Assembly (NCBI GenBank): GCA_035433705.1 | Contig: DAORVK010000004.1 | Coordinates: 42,478 to 106,477, forward strand | From: CADEFQ01 sp035433705 | GTDB taxonomy: Bacteria; Pseudomonadota; Gammaproteobacteria; Steroidobacterales; Steroidobacteraceae | Length of the DNA stretch: 64,000 bases | Direction of reading: 5' to 3' | Part shown: piece by piece, positions 24,440 through 33,144 of the stretch | How the letters are laid out: the number at the start of each line of letters is the position of its first letter | Position numbering within the stretch: position 1 is the first letter of the stretch | The notes under the pieces: generated by a model | The model's database searches: none | What the model was told of the DNA's origin: nothing | What the model saw: only the letters and a program-made list of their open reading frames with translations | Program-made: the position numbers and the translations under genes

Positions 24440-26503
24440 TCAGATGTGCACGTCTTCCGGTGCGTTGACGAAATAGCCCTGGATGAATTGCACGCCCAGC
24501 TGCCAGAGCACGGCCATCGTGTTCGCATCCTCGACGCGCTCGGCGATCGTTTCGATGCCGCGCTTCGTCGCGGCGTCCACGAGCGCGCGCACCTGCTGCT
24601 GCAGCTCGACATCGCCGGCAAGTCCCTGGACCAGCGCGCCGTCGATCTTGATGAAGTCGATCGGCATGGCCGCGAGCAGGCCCAGCGGGTCGCGGCCTCC
24701 GCCGAAGCGCTCGATCGCGAAGCGGAATCCGCGCGACTTGAAGGCCTCGGCGAGTGCCTTGATCTGCCTCAAGTGGGAGGCCGCAACCTCCTCGGTGGCC
24801 TGAAAGCACACGCGGACCGGGTCGGCGTTCGTCGCCTTGCGTTGGCCGTCCAGCCAGTCAGGAAACGACGGATCGAGGAGACTGTCCCTGGCGAGGCGCA
24901 CGAAAAGGCAGCCGGGGCGGCGCTGCGCCGCAAACGACAGCGAGGCGCCGACGACCCATCGGTCGATGTTGCGAAGCAGATCGTTGCGCTCGGCCGCTGC
25001 CATGAAGTCGGCCGGCAGCACCTCTTTTTTCTGGTGGTCGAGCATGCGTACCAGCACGTCGAACATCTGCGGGTCGTCGCCCCGAAGTGAAGCGACCGGC
25101 TGCTGCACGAGCCGGAACCGGTTCTCCATCAGCGCGGCCTTGATGTGCTTGACCCAGATCTGGTCGTAGGCCTGCACGCGCGAGTCGTTGTCGGCGCGGT
25201 CGAGCGTCGCGACCCGCCCGCCGCCCTGATGGCGGGCGCGACGACAGGCATCGACGGCGTCGAGGATCGCATCGTCGAGGTTCGGGTTGCCGTGCGGCAC
25301 GACGCCGAGCCCGATCGAGCACGTGGCGCCGAGGGTTTTCGTGCCGACATGGAAGACATGCTTCGCGACGCGCGCGACGAACTGCTCGGCCCAGGTCTCG
25401 ACATCGCGCTCGTTGCCGCGCTCGAGCAGCAGCAGGAAGGCGGTGCCGGTGAAGTGCCCCGCGAGGTCGGTCGCGTTCGTATGCTCGCGCAACATCCCCG
25501 CGAATTCGACGAGCAGCTGATCGCTCGCGAGCGCGCCGATTTCCCTTTCGAGTGCAGCGAACTTGTCGAGGCGCAGCAACGCGAGATAGCGCACACCGCC
25601 GCGCGCCGGAGTCGCGAGGCGTGCGCCGATTGTCTCAAGCAGAGGTCGACGGTAGAGGAGGCCCGTCGACGGGTCGCGACGCACGGAGTCCGCGAGCTCG
25701 CTCGCGAGCTCGTGCTCGTCGCGTTTGCGTGCCGGTACGATGAGACGTACGCAAGGCTCGCCTTCGAACTCGCCCTGCGACAGCACGAACTCGAGAGGCA
25801 GCATGGTGTGGTCGGCGCGCCGGCCGTCTGCCCTCAGCACATGGTCCGTCCAGCGGCCCTGGAGGCACGCGACCAGCGCGCCCTTCAGCGCTGCGTGGGA
25901 GGACTCCTCGAACAGGTCCATCAGCGGCTGGCCAATGACCTGGCCCTCGCGGGCATAGCCGAAGACGTCGAGCCACGATGCATTCGCGCCGACGACGATG
26001 CCCTCCTGGACCTGGGCGATCGCGTCGTTTGATCTCTGCAACACCGTTTCGAGCTGCTTGCGGTAGTCGCGTGCGGACTGCAGCGTGGTGCTGAGCGCGC
26101 GCTCGAGGCGAAAGCTTCGCAGTTCGCGCTCTATCACGGCGCGCAGGCGGTCTGGCCGGGCGAGGGTGACGGCGTCGCGCGCGCCGACTGCGATGGCTCC
26201 GGCGATTGCCGTTTCATCGGCCGCCTCGAGCAGCGCGATGAGCGGCACTTGCGGCGCGAGCTGGTTGCGCACGGCGGCGACGGCCGAAAGTTCGCCGTCG
26301 GCCTGTGGCTGGCAGATCAGCATCTCGGGATTGAGTTGCGTGAGCGCGTCGCCAAGGTCGCCCAGGGCAGGAATCCACGTGCAATGCACCGCATGTCCCG
26401 CGCGACGCAGGTGCGAATTGATGGCCTCGACCGGATCGCGCAGTGGCGCGAAGACGATCATCGGGACGGCGGACTGGTCGGACAGAACGGGAACTCCACG
26501 CAA
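24440..26503 (-). CDS. fimX: FimX-like protein: receiver-like, PAS, degenerate GGDEF and EAL
   Basis: The 687-residue protein has four parts: a receiver-like N-terminus (~1-135), a PAS domain (~150-270, with AIAQVQEGIVVGANASWLDVFGYARE), a GGDEF domain (~290-425) and an EAL domain (~445-687). The GGDEF signature is replaced by GHFTGTAFLLLLE. The EAL motif reads FDVLVRML after QPVASLRGDD, and several catalytic acids are missing. The same degeneration marks Pseudomonas and Xanthomonas FimX, a c-di-GMP receptor that controls type IV pilus assembly and twitching, so binding rather than turnover is expected. fimV elsewhere in the window fits a piliated cell. The start is uncertain: TTG at 26503, or ATG at 26461 (MIVFAPLRDP). 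The predicted promoter lies in a heptad repeat array. Confidence 0.82.
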   Translation of the reverse strand: MRGVPVLSDQSAVPMIVFAPLRDPVEAINSHLRRAGHAVHCTWIPALGDLGDALTQLNPEMLICQPQADGELSAVAAVRNQLAPQVPLIALLEAADETAIAGAIAVGARDAVTLARPDRLRAVIERELRSFRLERALSTTLQSARDYRKQLETVLQRSNDAIAQVQEGIVVGANASWLDVFGYAREGQVIGQPLMDLFEESSHAALKGALVACLQGRWTDHVLRADGRRADHTMLPLEFVLSQGEFEGEPCVRLIVPARKRDEHELASELADSVRRDPSTGLLYRRPLLETIGARLATPARGGVRYLALLRLDKFAALEREIGALASDQLLVEFAGMLREHTNATDLAGHFTGTAFLLLLERGNERDVETWAEQFVARVAKHVFHVGTKTLGATCSIGLGVVPHGNPNLDDAILDAVDACRRARHQGGGRVATLDRADNDSRVQAYDQIWVKHIKAALMENRFRLVQQPVASLRGDDPQMFDVLVRMLDHQKKEVLPADFMAAAERNDLLRNIDRWVVGASLSFAAQRRPGCLFVRLARDSLLDPSFPDWLDGQRKATNADPVRVCFQATEEVAASHLRQIKALAEAFKSRGFRFAIERFGGGRDPLGLLAAMPIDFIKIDGALVQGLAGDVELQQQVRALVDAATKRGIETIAERVEDANTMAVLWQLGVQFIQGYFVNAPEDVHI

Positions 26504-26538
26504 GCAAACAGCAAACAGCAGATAGCTTATAGCGAATG
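26504..26538. repeat. Degenerate heptad tandem array upstream of the fimX-like gene
   Basis: Five consecutive 7-base units all begin with GC on the plus strand: GCAAACA, GCAAACA, GCAGATA, GCTTATA, GCGAATG. The array abuts the TTG start of the fimX-like gene. Unit four supplies TATAAG (26531-26526 on the minus strand), a possible -10. A change of copy number would alter the leader length. Confidence 0.6.
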
Positions 26539-26575
26539 GCCGGAGAGGTGGCGGACCTGGCCGACGCTTCTTGCC

Positions 26576-27586
26576 CTAAGCGCTTACCACCGTCTTCCCC
26601 GCCGCGCCTGCCTCCTCGCGTGCCAGCCGGGGCACGAGGTAGCCAGGCAGCCGGGCGCTGATGGCCCGCATGAGTTCACGGCCGCGTGCTTCCGGCACTT
26701 CGAAATGTGATGCACCTCGCACACGGTCGAGCAGGTGCAGGTAGTAAGGCAGTACGCCGGCGTCGAACAGCGCGCCCGACAGTGACACGAGAGCCTCTTC
26801 GTCGTCGTTGACACCTGCGAGCAGTACGGATTGATTGAGGAGCTGGGCCCCGGCGCGACGCATGCGCGTAAAAGCCCCGGTGACGGTGCCGTCGATCTCC
26901 CGGGCGTGATTCGTGTGCACCACGACCACCACAGGCCACGGCAGCGCGCGCAGCCAGGCCAGGAAGCCGTCGTCGACGCGCGAGGGAAGCACGACCGGGG
27001 TGCGGGTGTGCACGCGCAGCCGCCGCAGGTGAGGAATCGACGCGAGGCTCCGGGTCAGTGCTGTGAGACGTGCGTTCGAAAGCGACAGCGGGTCCCCGCC
27101 GGAGAGGATGATTTCTTCGATGCTCGTTTCGGCACGGATCGCCGCGAGCGCCTCGGCCCAGCGCCCCCCCCCGGAGACCTGTGCGTCATAGGGGAACTCC
27201 CTGCGGAAGCAATAGCGGCAGTGCACCGCACACGCGCCGGTCGTCACGAGCAGGGCACGGCCGCGGTACTTGTGCAGCAGCCCCGGCGCCCGGCTGGCTG
27301 CCGATTCGCCGAGTGGGTCGCCACTGTATCCTTCGGCTTCGAGGAGTTCTGCGCCGATGGGCAGGACCTGGCGCAACAGTGGATCGCGCGCGTCGCCCCG
27401 GCGCATCCGCGCCACGAAGGAACGCGGGACCCGCAGGCGAAAGCGCGCCGCCGCCGCGAGCGCCGGGGTGAGCAACGCGGGGTCGAGCGCGAGGGCCTCG
27501 AGCAGCTGTCCGGGGTCGGTGATGGCCTCCGCCAGTTCGCGCTGCCACGATTCCCTGTGGCGGCCTGCAAGTCCAGCCGTTATCAT
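26576..27586 (-). CDS. epmB: EF-P beta-lysylation protein EpmB (lysine 2,3-aminomutase family)
   Basis: EpmB is a radical-SAM enzyme that converts alpha-lysine to beta-lysine for EF-P modification. The 336-residue product has the cluster motif CAVHCRYCFRREFPY near residue 111 (CxxxCxxC). It also has ILSGGDPLSLSN and the PLP lysine region near the C-terminus, and it is shorter than catabolic lysine aminomutases (~415). The start is ATG at 27586; a longer frame would run through the divergent efp gene and is rejected. It is divergent from efp, with a 39-base gap containing a run of T, and epmA lies 1.1 kb away. Confidence 0.95.
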   Translation of the reverse strand: MITAGLAGRHRESWQRELAEAITDPGQLLEALALDPALLTPALAAAARFRLRVPRSFVARMRRGDARDPLLRQVLPIGAELLEAEGYSGDPLGESAASRAPGLLHKYRGRALLVTTGACAVHCRYCFRREFPYDAQVSGGGRWAEALAAIRAETSIEEIILSGGDPLSLSNARLTALTRSLASIPHLRRLRVHTRTPVVLPSRVDDGFLAWLRALPWPVVVVVHTNHAREIDGTVTGAFTRMRRAGAQLLNQSVLLAGVNDDEEALVSLSGALFDAGVLPYYLHLLDRVRGASHFEVPEARGRELMRAISARLPGYLVPRLAREEAGAAGKTVVSA

Positions 27587-27625
27587 TTGCGCCCTTTTTT
27601 TGCGGCCCCGATTCTGGGGATACCG

Positions 27626-28195
27626 ATGGCCACTTACAACACCAGCGAGTTCCGCGCCGGCGTCAAGCTGCTGCTCGACGGCGACCCGTATTCCGTGATC
27701 GAGAACGAGTTCGTCAAACCCGGCAAAGGCCAGGCGTTCAACCGCGTGCGGGTCCGCAATCTCAAGACGGGCCGTACGATCGAGCGCACGTTCAAGTCGG
27801 GCGACACCGCCGAGGCGGCCGACGTCGTCGATGTCGACATGCAATACCTGTATCAGGACGGCGATTTCTGGCACTTCATGGTGCCCGACAGCTTCGAGCA
27901 GCACACGGCTGGCAAGCAGGCCGTCGGTGACAGCGCGCAGTGGCTCAAGGACGGCACTGTCTGCATCGTGACGCTGTGGAACGGAGTGCCGCTGCAGGTC
28001 ACACCGCCGCCGCACATCGAGCTGAAAGTCGTCGAGACTGACCCCGGCGTGCGTGGCGATACCGCGACCGGCGGTCAGAAACCGGCGAAGCTCGAGACGG
28101 GCGCCGTGGTGCGCGTGCCGCTGTTCATCAGCGAGGGTGAAGTCCTGCGCATCGATACCCGCACGGGCGAGTACGTGTCGCGCGCCAAGAGCTGA
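27626..28195 (+). CDS. efp: Translation elongation factor P
   Basis: EF-P relieves ribosome stalling at consecutive prolines. The 189-residue protein has the three expected beta-barrel domains. It carries Lys34 in the loop FVKPGKGQAFNRV, the residue that EpmA/EpmB beta-lysylate in E. coli. The C-terminal signature GEVLRIDTRTGEYVSR is present. The ATG is preceded by GGGG at 27617. It converges with the msrC-like gene with no spacer: its stop ends at 28195 and the other gene's stop begins at 28196. The presence of epmB next door and epmA at 28717-29682 supports lysylation rather than rhamnosylation (which would need Arg at this position). Confidence 0.97.
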   Translation: MATYNTSEFRAGVKLLLDGDPYSVIENEFVKPGKGQAFNRVRVRNLKTGRTIERTFKSGDTAEAADVVDVDMQYLYQDGDFWHFMVPDSFEQHTAGKQAVGDSAQWLKDGTVCIVTLWNGVPLQVTPPPHIELKVVETDPGVRGDTATGGQKPAKLETGAVVRVPLFISEGEVLRIDTRTGEYVSRAKS

Positions 28196-28720
28196 TCAGG
28201 GCCAATCACAGGCACTCACGATTATCGCGGCGAGGCGTTCGAGCCCCGCGCGGTCGGCCTCGTCGAAACGCGCGAGCCGCGGGCTGTCAAGATCGAGTAC
28301 GCCGACAAAGCCCGCCTCGCCGGCAATACCCGGCCGCAGCAGTGGCACCACGATTTCCGACCGCGATGCCGAATCACAGGCGATGTGGTCGTCGAAGGCG
28401 TCGACATCCGGTATGACGAGGGTTGCCCGCCGCACTGCCGCGGTTCCGCATACGCCACGGCCCATCGCGATGCGCACGCACGCCGGCTTGCCCTGAAACG
28501 GACCGACGACCAGTTCGCGGGAGCCGGATGCACTCATCGCGGGCAGGTAGAAACCCGCCCAGTTGAGATCGGGCAGCACAGCGAAGATCAGCGCCGCGGC
28601 ATTCGCCATGTTCGCAATCCCGTTGCGTTCGCCCGCGAGCAAGCTCTCGAGGTCGCGCGCCAGCGCTCCGTAGGCGCGCGGCTTGTCGGCGAAGTCGTGC
28701 TGCGGGGTGGCGAAACTCAC
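28196..28720 (-). CDS. msrC: Free methionine-(R)-sulfoxide reductase (GAF domain)
   Basis: This enzyme repairs free Met-R-sulfoxide with a GAF-fold active site. The 174-residue protein retains the three family cysteines in PACVRIAMGRGVCGTA and in DDHIACDSASRSEIVVP, as well as GPFQGKP. It is the last gene of the minus-strand operon SCO1-psd-epmA-msrC, and its ATG overlaps the epmA stop by four bases. Its role next to translation-factor genes is probably general oxidative repair. Confidence 0.93.
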   Translation of the reverse strand: MSFATPQHDFADKPRAYGALARDLESLLAGERNGIANMANAAALIFAVLPDLNWAGFYLPAMSASGSRELVVGPFQGKPACVRIAMGRGVCGTAAVRRATLVIPDVDAFDDHIACDSASRSEIVVPLLRPGIAGEAGFVGVLDLDSPRLARFDEADRAGLERLAAIIVSACDWP

Positions 28721-29682
28721 GCGCGCTCCAGGGTAAACGGCAACACGGCGTCGATGCGACTGGCGCCTTCGGCGATCATCAACACCCGGTCGAAGCCGAC
28801 CGCGACGCCCACACAGTCCGGGAGTCCTGCGGTGAGCGCGGCCAGCAGGCGTACATCGACTGGTCCTTGCGGCAGCCCGCGCCGGGCACGCTCGCGAAGA
28901 TCCGCTTCGAAGCGTGCCCGCTGCTCGGTGGCGTCGGCGAGCTCATCGAAGCCGTTCGCGAGTTCGATGCCCCCGGAATAGAGCTCGAAACGTAACGCCG
29001 TGCGCGGGTCAGACGGATCGAGCCGCGCGAGCGCCGCCTGGGTTGCCGGATAATTGTGCACGAACGTGAGCGCTCCCGCGCCGAGGCGCGGTCCCACCTT
29101 CGCGCCCATGATGAGCTCGAGAAGCTCATCGCGGCTGCTTGCGGCGATCTCCCTCGCAGCGAGCCCGAGAGCCGATGCGACGCCCGCCAGCGCGTCGAGC
29201 GGTGCGTCGAACGGGTCAAGCCCCGCCTCGCGCGCGAACGCGGCCCGGTAAGTGATGTGCTCGACCTCGAAGCTCCTGCCGCAGAGGCGAGTGACCAGGT
29301 CCGCGACTTCCTGCATCAGGCCCGCGAGGGTCATGCCGCACCGATACCACTCGATCAGCGTGAACTCGGGATTGTGCAGGCGCCCACGCTCGGCGCCGCG
29401 AAACACGTGGCCCACAAAATAGATGTCGCCGCTTCCCGCCGCGAGCAAGCGCTTCATCGCGTACTCGGGCGAGGTGTGCAGTGCGAAGCGCCGCGAGGCG
29501 TCGCCGGGCAGGCGTACTTCGGCGGAATGGATGTTCACGTCGGTCACGGGTGCGTTCACCAGCGCCGGCGGATCGACTTCCATGACAGCGCGCTCCTGGA
29601 AGAAGGACCGCACGTTCGCGAGCGCCGCCGCCCGTCGCGCGAGCTGCGCGAGCGTCGCGTCGGGCGCGAAATCCGCCGTCAT
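28717..29682 (-). CDS. epmA: EF-P lysine ligase EpmA (GenX/PoxA)
   Basis: EpmA is a class II lysyl-tRNA-synthetase paralogue that attaches beta-lysine to EF-P. The 321-residue product contains the catalytic core only, without an anticodon-binding domain. Class II motif 2 is seen in FRGAERGRLHNPEFTLIEWY and motif 3 in GVAVGFDRVLMI. The start is ATG at 29682, overlapping the psd stop (TGATG). A longer upstream reading runs through psd and is not supported. Confidence 0.95.
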   Translation of the reverse strand: MTADFAPDATLAQLARRAAALANVRSFFQERAVMEVDPPALVNAPVTDVNIHSAEVRLPGDASRRFALHTSPEYAMKRLLAAGSGDIYFVGHVFRGAERGRLHNPEFTLIEWYRCGMTLAGLMQEVADLVTRLCGRSFEVEHITYRAAFAREAGLDPFDAPLDALAGVASALGLAAREIAASSRDELLELIMGAKVGPRLGAGALTFVHNYPATQAALARLDPSDPRTALRFELYSGGIELANGFDELADATEQRARFEADLRERARRGLPQGPVDVRLLAALTAGLPDCVGVAVGFDRVLMIAEGASRIDAVLPFTLERA

Positions 29683-30548
29683 CACGGCGGCCCGGTGCTG
29701 CCGATGCGCTCGCCGACCCGCACGCTGCGACCGGCGGCGAGCGAGCCGCCCCAGCCCGCGTCGCCGGGCGGCAGCAGGAGCAGCACGGTGGAGCCCATGT
29801 TGAAGCGACCCATCTCCGCGCCCTTCGCAAGCGCCCCTGGCGCGTCGACCGGCAGGCTCGTGAGAGTGCGCGGCCTTCGCGGCGTGACTTCGCCGTGCCA
29901 GACGGTCTCCATGCTGCCGACGTTGAGCGCACCGACCAGGACCAGGGCAAACGGAGTGGCTCCTTCGAACGCACAGACCAGACGCTCGTTGCGTGCGAAG
30001 AGACCGGCAACATGCGCGGCGGTCGTCCTGTTCACGCTGAAGAGCCGGCCGGGCACGTACCAGGCTTCGGTCAGGGTGCCCGCGAGCGGCATGTGGATGC
30101 GGTGATAGTTCCACGGCGCGAGATAGATCGTCGCGAATCGCCCGTGCCTGAAGCGCTTCGCGAGCGACTCGCGCCCGGCGAGCAGCGCGTCAAGCGTGAA
30201 GTCGTGTCCTTTCGCCTGCAGGATGCGCTCGCCCTCGATGTTTCCACATTCGCTCACGGTGCCATCGACGGGGCACGCGATTGCCGTACTGCCGGGTGTG
30301 ATGGGCCGCACCCCGTGCTCGAGCGGGCGCGTGAAGAATGCGTTGAATGTCGGGTAAGCGCAGGGGTCCTTTTCGACCGCGTCCGCCAGATCAGGCTTGA
30401 AAGCGCGCATGAACGCCCGGATCAGCGCGTTCTTGATCCAGCGCACGCGCACGCGCGCGAGCGCATGCACGAGGCGCGAGAGGCCGTGCTGCGGCAAAAG
30501 GTATTGAAGCGCGACGAAGAGGCGCGCACCGATACCGTCGTCGTTCAT
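29682..30548 (-). CDS. psd: Phosphatidylserine decarboxylase proenzyme
   Basis: Psd makes phosphatidylethanolamine in the inner membrane. The 288-residue proenzyme contains the self-cleavage site as MGST (Gly252-Ser253) in place of the usual LGST. Ser253 would become the pyruvoyl group. Other family segments include YPTFNAFFTRPL, CPVDGTVSECG and APWNYHRIHMP with the conserved His. The length and N-terminal membrane-associating region match the E. coli type. The start overlaps the SCO1 stop. Confidence 0.95.
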   Translation of the reverse strand: MNDDGIGARLFVALQYLLPQHGLSRLVHALARVRVRWIKNALIRAFMRAFKPDLADAVEKDPCAYPTFNAFFTRPLEHGVRPITPGSTAIACPVDGTVSECGNIEGERILQAKGHDFTLDALLAGRESLAKRFRHGRFATIYLAPWNYHRIHMPLAGTLTEAWYVPGRLFSVNRTTAAHVAGLFARNERLVCAFEGATPFALVLVGALNVGSMETVWHGEVTPRRPRTLTSLPVDAPGALAKGAEMGRFNMGSTVLLLLPPGDAGWGGSLAAGRSVRVGERIGSTGPP

Positions 30549-31165
30549 CCCCGGGCGGCCGCAATTGCGGCATCGAGATCGGCCGCGAGCGTCGCGGTCT
30601 CGTACGGGGGCGTAAACACCGCGCGCAGGCGACCTGCATCATCGAGCAGAAAGAGCGTCGCCGAGTGGTCCATGGAATAGTTGCCGCCGGGCAGGTCGAC
30701 TTTCGCGACGGCGGCGCCGAGCGAGCGGGTGAAGCTCTTGAGATCGAGCGGCCCGCCCGTAAGACCGATAAACTCCGGGTCGAAGCCCGCGAGATAGTTG
30801 CGCAGTACTTCAGGGGAGTCGCGCTCCGGGTCGACCGTCACGAGATAGATCGCAAGATTCGCCGCTTTTGACACCTGCCTGACCTGCGCCAGGACTGCGA
30901 GCGTCGTCGGACACACGTCAGGGCAATGCGTGAAGCCGAAAAAGAGCACGCTCGCGTGCCCGGCGAATCCGGCGCCGGTGAATGGCCGGCCCAGGCTGTC
31001 GGTGAGTACGGGAGTGTCGACGGTGCGTGGCTCCGGTAGCCAGGTGCCTGCCTGCAGCACGGGAGCCGACGCCGGCGCCAGGGTAGTGCGGGCGATCCAG
31101 GCGCCGGCGAGCACGCCGACGAGGGCAAGCGCTGCCCAGGGCAGCCAGGATTTCGAGGTGGACAT
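30545..31165 (-). CDS. SCO1/SenC copper-binding thioredoxin-like protein
   Basis: SCO proteins deliver copper to cytochrome c oxidase or serve as periplasmic thiol reductases. The 206-residue product has a membrane anchor at residues 8-27. Its thioredoxin fold carries the copper site CPDVC (Cys81, Cys85) and the distant ligand His167 (in SMDHSATLF). GATAAT ends six bases before its ATG. The start codon overlaps that of the divergent prmB (shared CATG). It heads the operon SCO1-psd-epmA-msrC. Confidence 0.93.
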   Translation of the reverse strand: MSTSKSWLPWAALALVGVLAGAWIARTTLAPASAPVLQAGTWLPEPRTVDTPVLTDSLGRPFTGAGFAGHASVLFFGFTHCPDVCPTTLAVLAQVRQVSKAANLAIYLVTVDPERDSPEVLRNYLAGFDPEFIGLTGGPLDLKSFTRSLGAAVAKVDLPGGNYSMDHSATLFLLDDAGRLRAVFTPPYETATLAADLDAAIAAARG

Positions 31166-32069
31166 GACGCCATTATCCCACAACCGTCGTGCAGCTCCGA
31201 CCGTACGGGAGGCGATTGCGCGTGCCGCGCGGCGCCTTGCACGCGCGCGCCTGCACTACGGGCATGGCACCGACAACGCGCGCGACGACGCCGCAGCGCT
31301 CGTGTGGCATGTGCTCGGTCTGCCGGTGCCCCCGCGCGCGCGCGATTACAGCCGGCGCGTGAGCGTGCGCGCGCAGGGCGCGATCGATGCGCTCCTCGAG
31401 CGGCGCATCCGTGAGCGCGTGCCGGCGGTCTACCTCACGCGCGAGACCTGGTTTGCCGGTCTGCCGTTTCATGTCGATGCGCGCGTGCTGATTCCCCGCT
31501 CGCCCATCGCGGAGCTGATCGAGCGCCGGTTCGCGCCCTGGATCGACGCGCGCCGCGTGCAGACGATCCTGGATCTCGGCACCGGCTCCGGCTGCATCGC
31601 GATTGCCTGCGCAAAGGCCTTGCCACGCGCGCACGTGGATGCCTCCGACATTTCGCCCGACGCGCTTGATGTGGCCGCGAGCAACGTGCGCCGCCACCGT
31701 GTCGGCCGGCGCGTCCGCCTCGTCAAATCGGACCATTTCGCTGCGCTCAACGGCCGGACCTACGATATCATCGTGTCGAATCCGCCCTACGTCGGGGTCG
31801 AAGAGCTTGCGGCCCTGCCACCCGAGTACTCGCATGAGCCCCGCGGCGCCCTCGCCGCAGGAGAGGACGGCCTCGATTCGGTGCGCGTGATCCTGCGCGA
31901 GGCGGCGCGGCACCTTCGCCCACGCGGCATACTCGTGGTCGAGGTGGGCAATTCCGAGGTGCTGGTGCGCGCGAGGTTTCCGCGCGTGCCGTTCACCTGG
32001 CTGGCGTTCGAACGTGGCGGCGGCGGAGTGTTCCTGCTGACGGCTGAACAGGTTGGAGATGTCCGGTAA
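31164..32069 (+). CDS. prmB: Ribosomal protein L3 N5-glutamine methyltransferase
   Basis: PrmB methylates a glutamine of ribosomal protein L3. The 301-residue protein has the SAM site ILDLGTGSGCIAIACAKA and the catalytic NPPY in IIVSNPPYVGVEELA. It also has LHYGHGTDNARDDA near the N-terminus, which is characteristic of PrmB rather than PrmC. GAGGTGG lies about five bases before the ATG at 31164, whose bases overlap the divergent SCO1 start codon. Its stop overlaps the aroC start region by 11 bases. Confidence 0.95.
   Translation: MTPLSHNRRAAPTVREAIARAARRLARARLHYGHGTDNARDDAAALVWHVLGLPVPPRARDYSRRVSVRAQGAIDALLERRIRERVPAVYLTRETWFAGLPFHVDARVLIPRSPIAELIERRFAPWIDARRVQTILDLGTGSGCIAIACAKALPRAHVDASDISPDALDVAASNVRRHRVGRRVRLVKSDHFAALNGRTYDIIVSNPPYVGVEELAALPPEYSHEPRGALAAGEDGLDSVRVILREAARHLRPRGILVVEVGNSEVLVRARFPRVPFTWLAFERGGGGVFLLTAEQVGDVR
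31172..31177 (-). promoter_or_regulatory. -10-like hexamer GATAAT before SCO1
   Basis: GATAAT on the minus strand is followed by exactly six bases and then the ATG at 31165, placing the predicted transcription start on the start codon. No Shine-Dalgarno is present for SCO1. Confidence 0.45.
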
Positions 32070-33144
32070 TACCTTCGGCAAACTGTTTACGGTGACCAGC
32101 TTCGGCGAGAGCCACGGGCCCGCGCTCGGCTGCATCGTGGACGGCTGCCCGCCGGGTCTCGAGCTTTGCGAAGCCGACCTGCAGCCTGACATCGACCGCC
32201 GCCGCACGGGCACATCGAAATTCACGAGCCAGCGCCGCGAAGCCGACCAGGTGCGGATTCTCTCGGGCGTCTTCGGGGGCCGCACCACCGGGACGCCGAT
32301 CGGCCTTCTCATCGAGAACACCGACGCGCGCTCGCGCGACTACGAAAAGATCAAGGACCGGTTCCGCCCGGGCCATGCCGATTACACCTACCAGCAGAAG
32401 TATGGCCTGCGCGATTATCGCGGCGGCGGCCGCGCGTCGGCGCGCGAGACCGTGATGCGGGTCGCGGCCGGCGCGATCGCGCGCAAGTACCTTGCCGGGC
32501 GGCTCGGCATCGGTATCCATGGCTACCTCAGCCGCATCGGCGCGCTCGAGCTCGAGCCGGTGAATCCGGCCACGGCGTACGAGAATCCGTTCTTCTGCCC
32601 GGATCCGGCACGCATTCCGGAGCTCGAAAAGCTGATCTGGGACCTGCGCACGGCAGGCGATTCGATCGGAGCGCGTGTCACCGTGATCGCGACCGGCGTG
32701 CCGCCCGGCCTCGGCGAGCCCGTGTTCAGCCGGCTCGACGCCGACATTGCGGGTGCGCTGATGGGCATCAACGCGGTCAAAGCCGTCGAGATCGGTGCCG
32801 GAGCGCGCGCGGCCGCACAGCGCGGCAGCGAGCATCGCGACGTGATGACGCCGCAGGGCTTCAGGTCAAATCATGCGGGCGGCACGCTGGGCGGCATTTC
32901 GAGCGGCCAGGACATCATCGCGCATGCGACCCTGAAACCGACCTCGAGCATCCAGATTCCGGGCGAGACGATCGACGAGGGTGGCAACGCCGTCGAGATC
33001 GTCACGACCGGGCGGCACGACCCCTGCGTCGGGCTGCGCGCCACGCCGATCGCCGAGGCGATGCTGGCGCTCGTGCTGATGGACCACTATCTGCGCAATC
33101 GGGCGCAGAATGGCGACGTTATATCGAAGACCCCGGTGATATGA
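32059..33144 (+). CDS. aroC: Chorismate synthase
   Basis: AroC makes chorismate from EPSP using reduced FMN, the last common step of aromatic synthesis. The 361-residue protein starts MSGNTFGKLFTVTSFGESHG. It contains RPGHADYTYQQKYGLRDYRGGGRASARET, conserved across the family, here best located at about residues 105-133. ATG at 32059, preceded by GGTTGGAG, is preferred over a TTG two codons upstream. The stop overlaps the asd start (ATGA). Confidence 0.97.
   Translation: MSGNTFGKLFTVTSFGESHGPALGCIVDGCPPGLELCEADLQPDIDRRRTGTSKFTSQRREADQVRILSGVFGGRTTGTPIGLLIENTDARSRDYEKIKDRFRPGHADYTYQQKYGLRDYRGGGRASARETVMRVAAGAIARKYLAGRLGIGIHGYLSRIGALELEPVNPATAYENPFFCPDPARIPELEKLIWDLRTAGDSIGARVTVIATGVPPGLGEPVFSRLDADIAGALMGINAVKAVEIGAGARAAAQRGSEHRDVMTPQGFRSNHAGGTLGGISSGQDIIAHATLKPTSSIQIPGETIDEGGNAVEIVTTGRHDPCVGLRATPIAEAMLALVLMDHYLRNRAQNGDVISKTPVI

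Noticed and set aside
27587..28015. N-terminal extension of EpmB
   Set aside because: It lies entirely opposite efp and matches no aminomutase sequence.
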